Source: Prevotellaceae bacterium UBA7028 (GTDB taxonomy: Bacteria; Bacteroidota; Bacteroidia; Bacteroidales; Bacteroidaceae). From it: 13,955 bases of DNA. The translations under genes and the position numbers were made by a program. The notes under the pieces were generated by a model. The model did not search any database. It worked only from the letters and a program-made list of their open reading frames with translations, and was not told the DNA's origin. Positions 7,227-13,667 of this stretch are shown here, in pieces (position 1 is the stretch's first letter; the number at the start of each line of letters is the position of its first letter). The stretch is taken from assembly GCA_002494215.1 (NCBI GenBank), contig DLBF01000082.1, forward strand, positions 1-13,955, written 5' to 3'.

Positions 7227-7287
7227 GAATTTATCAATTTTTAATTGAGAATTAATTTTTCTCTTTTCTCTTTTAATTTTTAATTCA
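7227..7287 (-). repeat. AT-rich dispersed repeat, copy E, long form (3' end of ruvC)
   Basis: Shares the GAATTTATCAA...AATTGAGAATTAA extension with copy B, but has two AAAAGAG units where B has one. The last Asn codon and TAA stop of ruvC (7282-7280) lie within it. Confidence 0.85.
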
Positions 7288-7840
7288 GGCCTCTGGTCTT
7301 CTCTTTGTTCTTCGCCACAAAGTCTTTCCACGAGCGGTACTTCTTTTCTGTCTGTGGACGGTTCATTTGCAGATAGTGGCAATAGGCGGCTCCTAAGGCG
7401 TCTGTGGCGTCCAGGAACTTACCCAGTTCCTCCTTGTCCAGCTTAAGCATGCGTCGCAGCATGTCAGCCACCTGCTCCTTGCTGGCATTGCCGTTGCCCG
7501 TGATGGCCATTTTAATTTTCGTGGGAGCATATTCCGTTATCGGCACCTGCCTGTTTATGGCAGCAGCCATGGCCGTACCCTGTGCACGTCCCAGCTTCAG
7601 CATACTCTGCACGTTCTTGCCAAAGAAAGGAGCCTCTATGGCCATCTCGTCGGGCAAGTAAGACTCTATGATGCCGCTCACACGCTCGAAGATGTGTCCC
7701 AGCTTCAGGTAGTGGTCGGCATACTTACGCAGATCTATAACGCCCAGCGCCAGCATTTCCGTTGTGTGGTCCGTTACCTTCAGTACGCCATATCCCATGA
7801 TGTTGGTACCGGGGTCTATGCCAAGGATTATCTTTTCCAA
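7280..7840 (-). CDS. ruvC: Crossover junction endodeoxyribonuclease RuvC
   Basis: Resolves Holliday junctions together with RuvAB. I choose a TTG start at 7840, giving 186 residues beginning (M)EKIILGIDPGTN. The longer ATG-started frame (from 7951 or 7933) would run through the promoter box at 7869-7876 and add residues foreign to the family. The four acidic residues are present: D9 in GIDPGTN, E69 in AIEAPFFGKN, and the two Asp of DATDALGAAYCH. The usual length is about 170-190, which fits the TTG start. No ruvA or ruvB is adjacent. It is transcribed divergently from the DUF1573 gene. Its last Asn and stop come from repeat copy E. Confidence 0.92.
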   Translation of the reverse strand: MEKIILGIDPGTNIMGYGVLKVTDHTTEMLALGVIDLRKYADHYLKLGHIFERVSGIIESYLPDEMAIEAPFFGKNVQSMLKLGRAQGTAMAAAINRQVPITEYAPTKIKMAITGNGNASKEQVADMLRRMLKLDKEELGKFLDATDALGAAYCHYLQMNRPQTEKKYRSWKDFVAKNKEKTRGLN

Positions 7841-7868
7841 AATTGCTTTAAACCGTAAATTTAATGTG

Positions 7869-7876
7869 CAAAAGTA
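7869..7876 (-). promoter_or_regulatory. ruvC promoter -7 box
   Basis: TACTTTTG on the minus strand matches TAnnTTTG. The predicted start near 7862 leaves a leader of about 20 nt before the TTG codon at 7840. A -33 box is not clear. Confidence 0.7.
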
Positions 7877-7951
7877 CAAAATTATCTTAAAATATAAGGT
7901 AATAAGGTTACTTTTCTTGTATTCTTGCGTCATAATTTCAGGAAAACGCAT

Positions 7952-7959
7952 TATCTTTG
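7952..7959 (+). promoter_or_regulatory. Promoter -7 box of the DUF1573 gene
   Basis: TATCTTTG matches TAnnTTTG and lies 22 nt before the ATG at 7982. A possible -33 TTG lies at 7925-7927, with slightly long spacing. It is back to back with the ruvC promoter, about 75 bp apart. Confidence 0.75.
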
Positions 7960-7981
7960 CGGTGACAAAATATTCAGAAAG

Positions 7982-8419
7982 ATGAAAAAATTTTTGATTA
8001 TAGCCCTCTGTTTGATGTCTGCATCAATGGCAGGGGCACAAGTTCAGAAACAGAAAGTAACAACCAGCGAGGTTAAGGTAACTGGCGCTTCCAAGGCCGA
8101 GAACTATGCCGAGATAAAGTTCGACACGCTGCGTCACAACTTTGGCAAGTTCAGTCAGAAGGATCCCATCGTAAAGTGCAGCTTCCGTTTCAAGAATACC
8201 GGAACCGCCCCCTTGGTTATCCATCAGGCCTTTGCCAGCTGCGGCTGCACCGTTCCCACGTTTACCAAGGAACCCGTTAAGCCAGGCGAAACAGGCGTTA
8301 TAGATGTAACCTACAACGGAACAGACAAGTTCCCCGGTCGTTTCCAGAAGACCATAACTATTCGTTCCAATGCTGTGTCAGAAGTTACCAGACTTATAAT
8401 AGAAGGTGATATGGAGTAA
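7982..8419 (+). CDS. Secreted DUF1573 domain protein
   Basis: A 145-residue protein with a signal peptide: MKK, a hydrophobic core FLIIALCLMSASM, and a likely cleavage after AGA before QVQKQ. The mature part (about 45-145) is a DUF1573 domain, an Ig-like beta-sandwich common in Bacteroidetes: FDTLRHNFGKF, FRFKNTGTAPLVI, the conserved ASCGCT cysteine motif, and FPGRFQKTITIRSNA. The molecular role of the family is unknown; a periplasmic or surface location is expected. The start at 7982 is chosen because it sits just after the promoter and begins a signal peptide; the frame is open upstream through the promoter. A strong intrinsic terminator follows the stop, so it is a single-gene transcript. 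Confidence 0.88.
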   Translation: MKKFLIIALCLMSASMAGAQVQKQKVTTSEVKVTGASKAENYAEIKFDTLRHNFGKFSQKDPIVKCSFRFKNTGTAPLVIHQAFASCGCTVPTFTKEPVKPGETGVIDVTYNGTDKFPGRFQKTITIRSNAVSEVTRLIIEGDME

Positions 8420-8453
8420 TTTTCATTCCCTTGTGTTTATTGTGTGTGATTGT

Positions 8454-8490
8454 GAAGCATTCCCTGCATAAGGGGATGCTTCTTTTTTTT
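8454..8490 (+). terminator. Intrinsic terminator of the DUF1573 gene
   Basis: Stem GAAGCATTCCCT (8454-8465) pairs with AGGGGATGCTTC (8471-8482), 12 bp with one T-G wobble, around a 5-nt loop GCATA. It is followed directly by eight T (8483-8490), about 35 bp after the stop codon. Confidence 0.92.
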
Positions 8491-8540
8491 GTGTGTAAGT
8501 ATGAAAAAAGAGGGCTGGCAATTCTGTCAGTCCTCCTTTT

Positions 8541-8641
8541 GGTTTCAAGTTTCAGAGGTCTTCGACCTTGGTTTCAAGTTTCAGAGGTCTTCGACCTTGG
8601 TTTCAGGTTTCAGAGGTCTTCGACCTTGGTTTCAAGTTTCA
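8541..8641. repeat. 29-bp tandem repeat, about 3.5 units
   Basis: Units at 8541-8569, 8570-8598, 8599-8627 and a partial one at 8628-8641. The unit begins GGTTTCAAGTTTCAGAGG and ends TCTTCGACCTT. Unit 3 has one change (g for a at 8606). Each unit contains AGGTC-TTC-GACCT, a 5-bp inverted repeat able to form a small hairpin. 29 is not a multiple of 3, so copy-number change would shift any frame crossing it. Confidence 0.95.
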
Positions 8642-8747
8642 TCACGCCCTGATTCACACCGCTGCGCAGGGCAGCCCTCCTTGATAACCTTAGCCTGCGT
8701 CAGACTTCCGTACATCTCGGGCTTCATTACATAGCGATATTTGCCAT
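8610..8747 (-). pseudogene. Decayed 5' fragment of an HU/IHF-like DNA-binding protein gene
   Basis: The minus strand encodes pieces that join as KYRYVMKPEMYGSLTQAKV-IKE (about 8742-8678) and then, in another frame, AALRSGVNQGVM (about 8676-8642). From memory this resembles the start of a Bacteroidetes HU-like family (KxRYVMKPEMYG...ALRSGV). One base appears lost just after an ATG at 8747 (GCAAA for GCAAAA, plus-strand ttt at 8740-8742) and one G appears gained in ccc at 8675-8677. After GVM the coding similarity stops and the tandem repeat begins; that frame ends in a TGA at 8612-8610. The beta-arm, DNA-binding half is absent. An alternative reading, without the first frameshift, has a stop shortly upstream and no start codon, so it is broken either way. 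Confidence 0.6.
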
Positions 8748-8828
8748 GATCATTCTCGTCCCCATTGTAATTTCAAAACCTAAATGTCCTAAGTGGGTAA
8801 GTGCATAATTGCATAAGTTCGGGGGGGT

Positions 8829-8850
8829 AAGTGGTCTAATTTGACCACTT
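8829..8850. other. Perfect 8-bp hairpin
   Basis: AAGTGGTC (8829-8836) and GACCACTT (8843-8850) around a TAATTT loop, directly after a run of seven G (8821-8827). The plus strand continues TTAGG with no T-run. It could be a weak terminator for upstream read-through or an operator; it lies about 105 bp before the YhcH-family promoter box. Confidence 0.5.
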
Positions 8851-8954
8851 TTAGGTTTAATTGTGTGTAATAAGCAGGTGTCTTACGTTGGACATTTTTT
8901 CTCTTCATTAGCTGATTCGTAGACGGTTTTGTGGTTGTTGTACTGAATTTTATT

Positions 8955-8962
8955 TATCTTTG
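8955..8962 (+). promoter_or_regulatory. Promoter -7 box of the YhcH-family gene
   Basis: TATCTTTG matches TAnnTTTG. TTG triplets at 8935-8937 and 8938-8940 and TTTTG at 8927-8931 are candidates for the -33 box; 8935-8937 gives 17-bp spacing. The leader to the ATG at 9000 would be about 30 nt. Confidence 0.75.
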
Positions 8963-8999
8963 CAGGCGGAATAGTATATTAAATGATAACCATATAAAC

Positions 9000-9506
9000 A
9001 TGACAACATCAGAGATTAAAGTTTTATGGCGTGCACTGCCCTTGTCTGCGGACAACGATATGGATAAGTTGGACCGCCAGATTGAACTAAACCCTGCTGC
9101 ATGGGAGGCTGTGGCTGTATTTCTGAAAGAGAATGACCTGGATGCGCTGCCTATTGGACGCAATGAGATTGGCAATGGTGCCTTTGCCAATGTTGCTGAG
9201 TACGAGACGAAGTTGCAAAACGTATATGAACTGCATCGCAGATACATAGATGTGCAACTGCTGACACGTGGATGCGAGGCTGTCTTCGTAGCTGACAAGG
9301 AGCTTGCCAAGGAACCACAGGGCGAGTACAACGAAGAAGGTGATTATATACTATACGCAGAAGCAGATAATGCACGCCAGGTGGTGGTAAGCCCAATAAG
9401 TTACCAGGTGTTTTACCCCTCGGATGCCCATAAACCATGCATGGCGCTGGACGGATGTCCAGTGCCTGTTAGGAAGGTGTGCGTGAAGATTCCGTATTTG
9501 GCGTAG
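9000..9506 (+). CDS. YhcH/YjgK/YiaL (DUF386) family cupin protein
   Basis: A 168-residue cytoplasmic cupin-like protein. Family features: ELHRRYIDVQLLTRGCEAV (about 79-97), where His and aromatic residues precede the D-I/V-Q strand, then YILYAEADN and the C-terminal metal-site segment FYPSDAHKPCMA. Members include E. coli NanQ (sialic acid anomerase) and EbgC; most are linked to sugar or sugar-acid use. No sugar-use genes are near, so the substrate is unknown. The ATG at 9000 is chosen because it follows the promoter and gives the normal family length (about 150-170); upstream in-frame codons run through the promoter. It is a single-gene unit, converging on the zinc-ribbon gene with only 9 bp between stops. 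Confidence 0.87.
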   Translation: MTTSEIKVLWRALPLSADNDMDKLDRQIELNPAAWEAVAVFLKENDLDALPIGRNEIGNGAFANVAEYETKLQNVYELHRRYIDVQLLTRGCEAVFVADKELAKEPQGEYNEEGDYILYAEADNARQVVVSPISYQVFYPSDAHKPCMALDGCPVPVRKVCVKIPYLA

Positions 9507-9513
9507 GGCGATG

Positions 9514-9540
9514 GATTATCGGATGGACATCCGGATAATC
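9514..9540. terminator. Hairpin between and inside the converging 3' ends
   Basis: GATTATCGGATG (9514-9525) and CATCCGGATAATC (9528-9540) are near-perfect reverse complements with one extra base in the right arm. It begins 8 bp past the YhcH-family stop and spans the last codons and TAA stop of the zinc-ribbon gene. It can serve both transcripts, but no T-run follows on either side, so termination is only inferred. Confidence 0.5.
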
Positions 9541-10625
9541 TTATGCTCGGCATTCAGTAGGGCTGTGACCTGATAGGACTTGTTGCCTGGCTGGTTGGTG
9601 TCTGAGCGTGAAATGAGCTCCTGCAGGGTGAAGGTTACGGCATAGCCCGTAGTGCCATCGGTGATGGTTTGCTTGCGGACATCGAAGTCGTTGTCTATTG
9701 TATAGTGGAGTCCCATAACGTCGGACGCCATCTTGTTCTTGGCAAAGGCTACAATCTGATCGGGGTTTGCATCCTGCGTGCCGCAGAAGTTCTCCATCTT
9801 CTCAGGTATGGCATCTGCGATGAGGGCAACATCCTGCTTGCTCATGGCAACGGTGAAGAAATTCTCCAGCGCTCCTCTGATGATGGCTTTGTCCTGAGCG
9901 GTTATCTTCATCAGTCCCAGCTCGTTCTTCTTTGCTGAGGCCTCCTCTGCATACTTGCCGTTGGGATGGGTGTTCAGGTAGTTTACGATGGCCTCCTCTG
10001 TGTTGAGCTTCTTGGCATCGTTCCAATCGATGGAGTCTATCATATCCTCGCATTCGTGCAGCCTGCGTGAATAGGGGTGGGCACTCATGAACTTCTCTAT
10101 CTCGGAGCGAGAGACATTCTGCATCATCTTGTTCCACTCCTCAGTCTCGTCCAAAAGGACGTTCAGACGTTCCTTCACTTCCTGATAGTGTTCACTCTTG
10201 GGATACTTGGCGAGGAAGTCGTTGTAGTATTCGGGGTTGGAGGTGTTCTCGAGCATAGCATACTCGCGTTCCTCCCTGGCGATGTCGTTCCTGTAATCCA
10301 TGTAATACAATCCGCAGATGGTAATCAGGACTACCGTAGCAAAGGTTATCGAGAAGATAAGCGACTTGCGATTCTTGGCAGCAGGCTTCTCCTTGCTCTC
10401 TGCGGCCTCTTGCGTAGTCTGTTCCGGCTGAGGCTCGATTTTCTCTTCTGTCTCGACTGAGAGGGTGGCTCCGCAATAGGGACATTTCTCTTGCGTATTC
10501 AGACAATATTCGTTGCAGTTGGGACACTGCTTCAGGTTTCCTGCGATATTGATTCCGCAATGTGGACATGTGCCGGCCATTGTTGACACTCTTTCGCCAC
10601 ATTCAGGACATTTTATCATGCTCAT
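9516..10625 (-). CDS. Membrane-anchored double zinc-ribbon protein
   Basis: A 369-residue protein of unknown function. The N-terminus has two zinc ribbons: C6, C9, C20, C23 (CPECG...CPHCG) and C34, C37, C48, C51 (CPNCN...CPYCG), then a Glu/Pro/Lys-rich linker and one membrane helix at about 89-108 (LIFSITFATVVLITICGLYY). The zinc ribbons should be cytoplasmic and the C-terminal 260 residues extracytoplasmic. That part has short helical units with recurring FLAKYPKSEHYQE, FMSAHPYSRRLHE and YLNTHPNGKYAEE (about 138, 174, 218), resembling degenerate TPR-like repeats, then an NTF2-like-looking end domain. The start may be M1 or M3 (MSMIKCPECG); the choice does not alter the domains. It lies 97 bp after tilS. 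No promoter box was recognised. Confidence 0.8.
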   Translation of the reverse strand: MSMIKCPECGERVSTMAGTCPHCGINIAGNLKQCPNCNEYCLNTQEKCPYCGATLSVETEEKIEPQPEQTTQEAAESKEKPAAKNRKSLIFSITFATVVLITICGLYYMDYRNDIAREEREYAMLENTSNPEYYNDFLAKYPKSEHYQEVKERLNVLLDETEEWNKMMQNVSRSEIEKFMSAHPYSRRLHECEDMIDSIDWNDAKKLNTEEAIVNYLNTHPNGKYAEEASAKKNELGLMKITAQDKAIIRGALENFFTVAMSKQDVALIADAIPEKMENFCGTQDANPDQIVAFAKNKMASDVMGLHYTIDNDFDVRKQTITDGTTGYAVTFTLQELISRSDTNQPGNKSYQVTALLNAEHKIIRMSIR

Positions 10626-10722
10626 GATTTATAGTGTTTAAATGTTATTTTTATTGTTTTAACCGGACCGCTTCGCTACTCCGGGGTGGTATCGCTAACC
10701 GCTAACCGATAATTTTTCTCTT
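10626..10722. other. tilS-zinc ribbon gene spacer with repeat modules
   Basis: Contains a GC-rich segment CCGGACCGCTTCGCTACTCCGG (about 10663-10683) with CCGGA/TCCGG arms, a CGCTAACCGCTAACCG unit (10693-10708) and part of AT-rich copy F. The order CGCTAACC unit then AT-rich repeat is the same as at 5546-5603. Confidence 0.6.
10693..10708 (+). repeat. CGCTAACCGCTAACCG module
   Basis: Two CGCTAACC units, matching the arrays at 5483-5503 and 5546-5560, and abutting AT-rich copy F as at 5546-5603. Confidence 0.75.
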
Positions 10723-10739
10723 TTAATTTTTCTCTTTTA
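10709..10739 (-). repeat. AT-rich dispersed repeat, copy F (3' end of tilS)
   Basis: A variant with two AAAAGAG units separated by AAAAATT (plus strand: AATTTTTCTCTTTT then AATTTTTCTCTTTT). It codes for the last residues of TilS (KEKN) and its TAA stop (10725-10723). Confidence 0.8.
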
Positions 10740-11991
10740 TCTTAAACCTGACGATTCGTCGGGTTTTGTTGTCCACTCTGTATCTGTTGTCGGAGCGGTG
10801 GCCGACTACCCAGATGATGTCTTCTCCACATAGGGCGAGGAGTTGATGTTCTTTTTCAAAACGTGTTGCCTTTATGTCTGTGAGATAATCACTTATGAGT
10901 TTCTTTCCTTTCATGCCGAAGGGTACGAACCAATCACCTTCCTTGGCTATACGATAGGTGATGGGAGAGGTTAGTTTGTCCTTGTCGAAATAGGCTATCT
11001 GGGGCCCTGTTTCGGTGATGGACTCGACCTCCTCTTGGGTGATTTCTATCTCCTCGGGATGGCTGTCTCTCTCTTGTAGTATCAGCCTGTCTCTGTCCTT
11101 CAGCATCCTGTGCGAACGGCTCTCCCATATCTTGCCAGAGGTGCTGTCCAACGATTCGGAAATCTCCCTTAGTTGTGCGTTGGTGAACCCGTTGTCCTTC
11201 AACCACTCGTAGAGTAGGATGTCCGTCTTTCTGCTTCCTTGCAGCAGGGAGATGTTCATCTCGTTCTTGTTGACGAGAACCTTCTGCAGCTCCTCCTGCA
11301 CGGCTTTCTGGTAAAGGGGTAGGCTTTCTGTCATAATCGAACAGGTGTCGGAGAGCGTGCCGATGATGTTGGGGTTTATCTGTGCCAATAGGGGGAGCAC
11401 ATCCAGGCGAATCTTGTTCCTTGTTGCCTCCCGCTCGAGATTCGTGCTATCCGTTACATAGTCTTGGTTCATCTGAGCAAGGAAGGACATAATCTCGTCT
11501 CTGGTTACGCAGAGCAGGGGGCGAGCAACCTTGTTGCGCAGGGGATACATTCCTGCCAGTCCCCTAATGCCTGTTCCCCTAACGAGGTTCAGCAGCAGGG
11601 TTTCTGCCTGATCGTTCTTGTGATGAGCCACAGCAATGCACTGTGCGTGAGTTGCCGTCATCTCCTCGTGGAACCAGTCGTAACGGAGGTCACGGGCTGC
11701 CATCTCTATGCTGATGTTATGCTGACTGGCATATTCCCTGGTATTGAAGTGGCGTGTCAGCAGAGGGATGTCCCTTTGGCGGCAAAGTTCAGATACGAAC
11801 CTCTCGTCGCGATCGGATTCTTCGCCTCGGAGGTGGAAATTACAATGCAGCGCCTGAATCGTGTAGCCCAGTTGTTGTAAGACAATGAGCAAGGCAACGG
11901 AATCTGCCCCTCCGCTTACACCAACCAGCACCAGCTCTTGCTGGCTGAGGATTTGGTTTGACTGTATGTATTTCCTTACCTTCTCAATCAT
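10723..11991 (-). CDS. tilS: tRNA(Ile)-lysidine synthetase
   Basis: Essential enzyme that attaches lysine to C34 of the CAU-anticodon tRNA(Ile), so that it reads AUA codons. The 422-residue protein has the PP-loop VGVSGGADSVALL (ATP site SGGADS, 26-31), the HCNFHLRGEESDRDE segment, VAHHKNDQAETLLLNLVRGTGIRGL, and the middle and C-terminal domains of full-length TilS. The start ATG at 11991 overlaps the TPR gene stop by 4 bp (ATGA), implying coupled translation. The C-terminus RFKIKEKN is partly encoded by dispersed repeat copy F, so the final four or five residues are probably not conserved. Confidence 0.95.
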   Translation of the reverse strand: MIEKVRKYIQSNQILSQQELVLVGVSGGADSVALLIVLQQLGYTIQALHCNFHLRGEESDRDERFVSELCRQRDIPLLTRHFNTREYASQHNISIEMAARDLRYDWFHEEMTATHAQCIAVAHHKNDQAETLLLNLVRGTGIRGLAGMYPLRNKVARPLLCVTRDEIMSFLAQMNQDYVTDSTNLEREATRNKIRLDVLPLLAQINPNIIGTLSDTCSIMTESLPLYQKAVQEELQKVLVNKNEMNISLLQGSRKTDILLYEWLKDNGFTNAQLREISESLDSTSGKIWESRSHRMLKDRDRLILQERDSHPEEIEITQEEVESITETGPQIAYFDKDKLTSPITYRIAKEGDWFVPFGMKGKKLISDYLTDIKATRFEKEHQLLALCGEDIIWVVGHRSDNRYRVDNKTRRIVRFKIKEKN

Positions 11992-13667
11992 TTTATCTCG
12001 TTGATAACACCCTCTGCCAAGGTGTCGCCCAAGTCAATGGCTTTTTGCAGGTATTTCTTGGCCTCTGCCTTATTGCCCTTCTGGTTGTAGCAGACTCCGA
12101 CAATCCTGTAGGGGTCGGCGAACTTCTCGTCCAGGGCAATAGCCTTCTTGCCATATTCGATGGCGTCGTCCATCTGTCCGACCCTGTAGTTCAGAGCAGC
12201 AGCCTCGGCATAATACAAAGGCTCCTTGGGCTCCAGCATGATGGTCTTCTCGATGTCGGAGAGTGCCTGAGAATACATTCTGGCCTTAATCTCCAATTGC
12301 TCTCTTCCGTAATAGAAATTGGCGTTCAGATTTCCTTTTGCCAATCGTTCGTACTCGTTCAGCCCTAAGACGGCATCCTTGTTTTTGCCAGCCTTAGCCA
12401 GCTCGTTGGCTCTTATCAGGATGGTGTTGGCAGCTGACGAAGGGTAGGGCGTGGGATAGCATGCCAGGGCGCTGTCCAAGAGCTCCAATACACCCTCTTC
12501 CTTATTCTGTACGATATTGCACTGGGCAGCATTCAGAAACATCTCGCCCGAGCGCAGGTTTGTCTTTGTCAGGTCGATGAACTTCTCCCTTGCCTCGTCG
12601 TAGCGTTTCAGCACGAACAGGCAGTTAGCCTCCTGCTCGATATAGATAGGTAAAGGATTAACGCTGTAGGCGTTACGGGTTTCTGCCAGCGCCTTCTCCA
12701 TATCCCAGTCGTTGTATTTGTTATACGCCTTGTTCAGGTTAATGGCGTAGATAGCCTTAGACTTCGAGAAATACACCTCGTCCTTCTTGATGCCCTCGGC
12801 ATTCAGGGCTTCCTCGTAAAGCTTGTCAGCCTCCTGATAGTTGGCAGCCTCAATCATCTTTTCTGCCTTCAGGATTCTGCCCGATGTGTTCTGGGGGTAT
12901 TTCTGGATGAAATCGTCCACACATGCCATGCTGGTTATGCTGTCCTTCTTATCCAGCAGATACAGATAAGTTAGGGCATCCTCCTCCGTTTCGGGCAGCG
13001 CCTTCTTGATGTAGATAGCCTTTAGGTCGTTGTTGCCAGCATCCATAGGCTTTATCTTCATGTCGGCAATGAATTTGCTGTCTATCACATAGGCATTCTT
13101 TCCCTCCTTGGCAGCCAGCTGCAGGAGGCCTAACATCTCGCCCTCCTCGTTTAGAACGGCGCTGTTCTTAAGACGCTCGTTCGAAGGTTTGCCTATGGTG
13201 TAGTAACTGTAGTTGTCCTTGAAGGTTTCCAGTTTGGCTATGGTGTCCTCTGTGCAGATGGCGTTCTTGCTGGCCTTGGCATAGGGCAGGATATAAACAA
13301 GGCTGCCAGCAGTTCCGGGTGTGGCGGCCTGCTGCAAGTATGTTATCTTGCTCTTCTTCTCCAAAGCGACCTGCATCTTTACCACATTGTACATGGCACT
13401 TGCGCCCAGAATCTCTTTGACGGGATATTCCTTGCCCGCGGCATCCACCACAACGGCACGTGTGGCATATTTCAGGGCATCGTATTCCGTAAGGATGGTA
13501 CCCTTGTCGTCAGCAAAGACGCCCTGTGTCTCTGTCATTTCGCCATTCTTGTTATAAACCATGATGGCTACCTGTGCACCTCTGACCTTCTTGAGCCACT
13601 TGGGGGACTGTGCCAGACATGGTATTATAAATAATGTATAGATGAGTAAAAGGATGTATTTCTTCAT
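11988..13667 (-). CDS. Secreted TPR protein with a probably inactive trypsin-like N-terminal domain
   Basis: A 559-residue exported protein: signal peptide MKKYILLLIYTLFIIPCLAQ with cleavage likely near residue 20. Residues about 30-200 look like an HtrA-type serine protease fold: TQGVFADDKGTILTEYDAL (47-65) aligns by eye with the strand holding the catalytic His, VDAAGKEYPVKEILGASAMYNVVKMQV (74-100) with the Asp strand, and NSAVLNEEGEMLGLL (168-182) with the GNSGGP loop. His is absent (EYDA), Asp is replaced by Asn94, and the GG of the Ser loop is lost. From about 225 there are TPR-like helical pairs, clearest at 440-555 (KAIALDEKFADPYRIVGVCY). It is coupled by ATGA overlaps to recN before it and tilS after it. 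Function unknown; the protease relation is inference. Confidence 0.8.
   Translation of the reverse strand: MKKYILLLIYTLFIIPCLAQSPKWLKKVRGAQVAIMVYNKNGEMTETQGVFADDKGTILTEYDALKYATRAVVVDAAGKEYPVKEILGASAMYNVVKMQVALEKKSKITYLQQAATPGTAGSLVYILPYAKASKNAICTEDTIAKLETFKDNYSYYTIGKPSNERLKNSAVLNEEGEMLGLLQLAAKEGKNAYVIDSKFIADMKIKPMDAGNNDLKAIYIKKALPETEEDALTYLYLLDKKDSITSMACVDDFIQKYPQNTSGRILKAEKMIEAANYQEADKLYEEALNAEGIKKDEVYFSKSKAIYAINLNKAYNKYNDWDMEKALAETRNAYSVNPLPIYIEQEANCLFVLKRYDEAREKFIDLTKTNLRSGEMFLNAAQCNIVQNKEEGVLELLDSALACYPTPYPSSAANTILIRANELAKAGKNKDAVLGLNEYERLAKGNLNANFYYGREQLEIKARMYSQALSDIEKTIMLEPKEPLYYAEAAALNYRVGQMDDAIEYGKKAIALDEKFADPYRIVGVCYNQKGNKAEAKKYLQKAIDLGDTLAEGVINEIK

Larger units (their letters stand above)
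8420..8999. other. 580-bp region without an intact gene
   Basis: Contents in order: intrinsic terminator (8454-8490), 29-bp tandem repeat (8541-8641), HU-like gene remnant on the minus strand (to 8747), short AT stretches including TGCATAATTGCA (8802-8813), a run of seven G (8821-8827), a hairpin (8829-8850) and the promoter of the YhcH-family gene (8955-8962). Open frames crossing the tandem repeat on the plus strand have no family resemblance and are not called. Confidence 0.75.

Noticed and set aside
8541..8641. CRISPR array
   Set aside because: Units of 29 bp are directly adjacent with no spacers and no cas genes are present.
8489..8734. Plus-strand open frames across the tandem repeat (proteins with repeated VSEVFDLGF / RSSTLVS segments)
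   Set aside because: They arise from reading the 29-bp repeat in shifting frames, have no promoter or family resemblance, and lie after a strong terminator.
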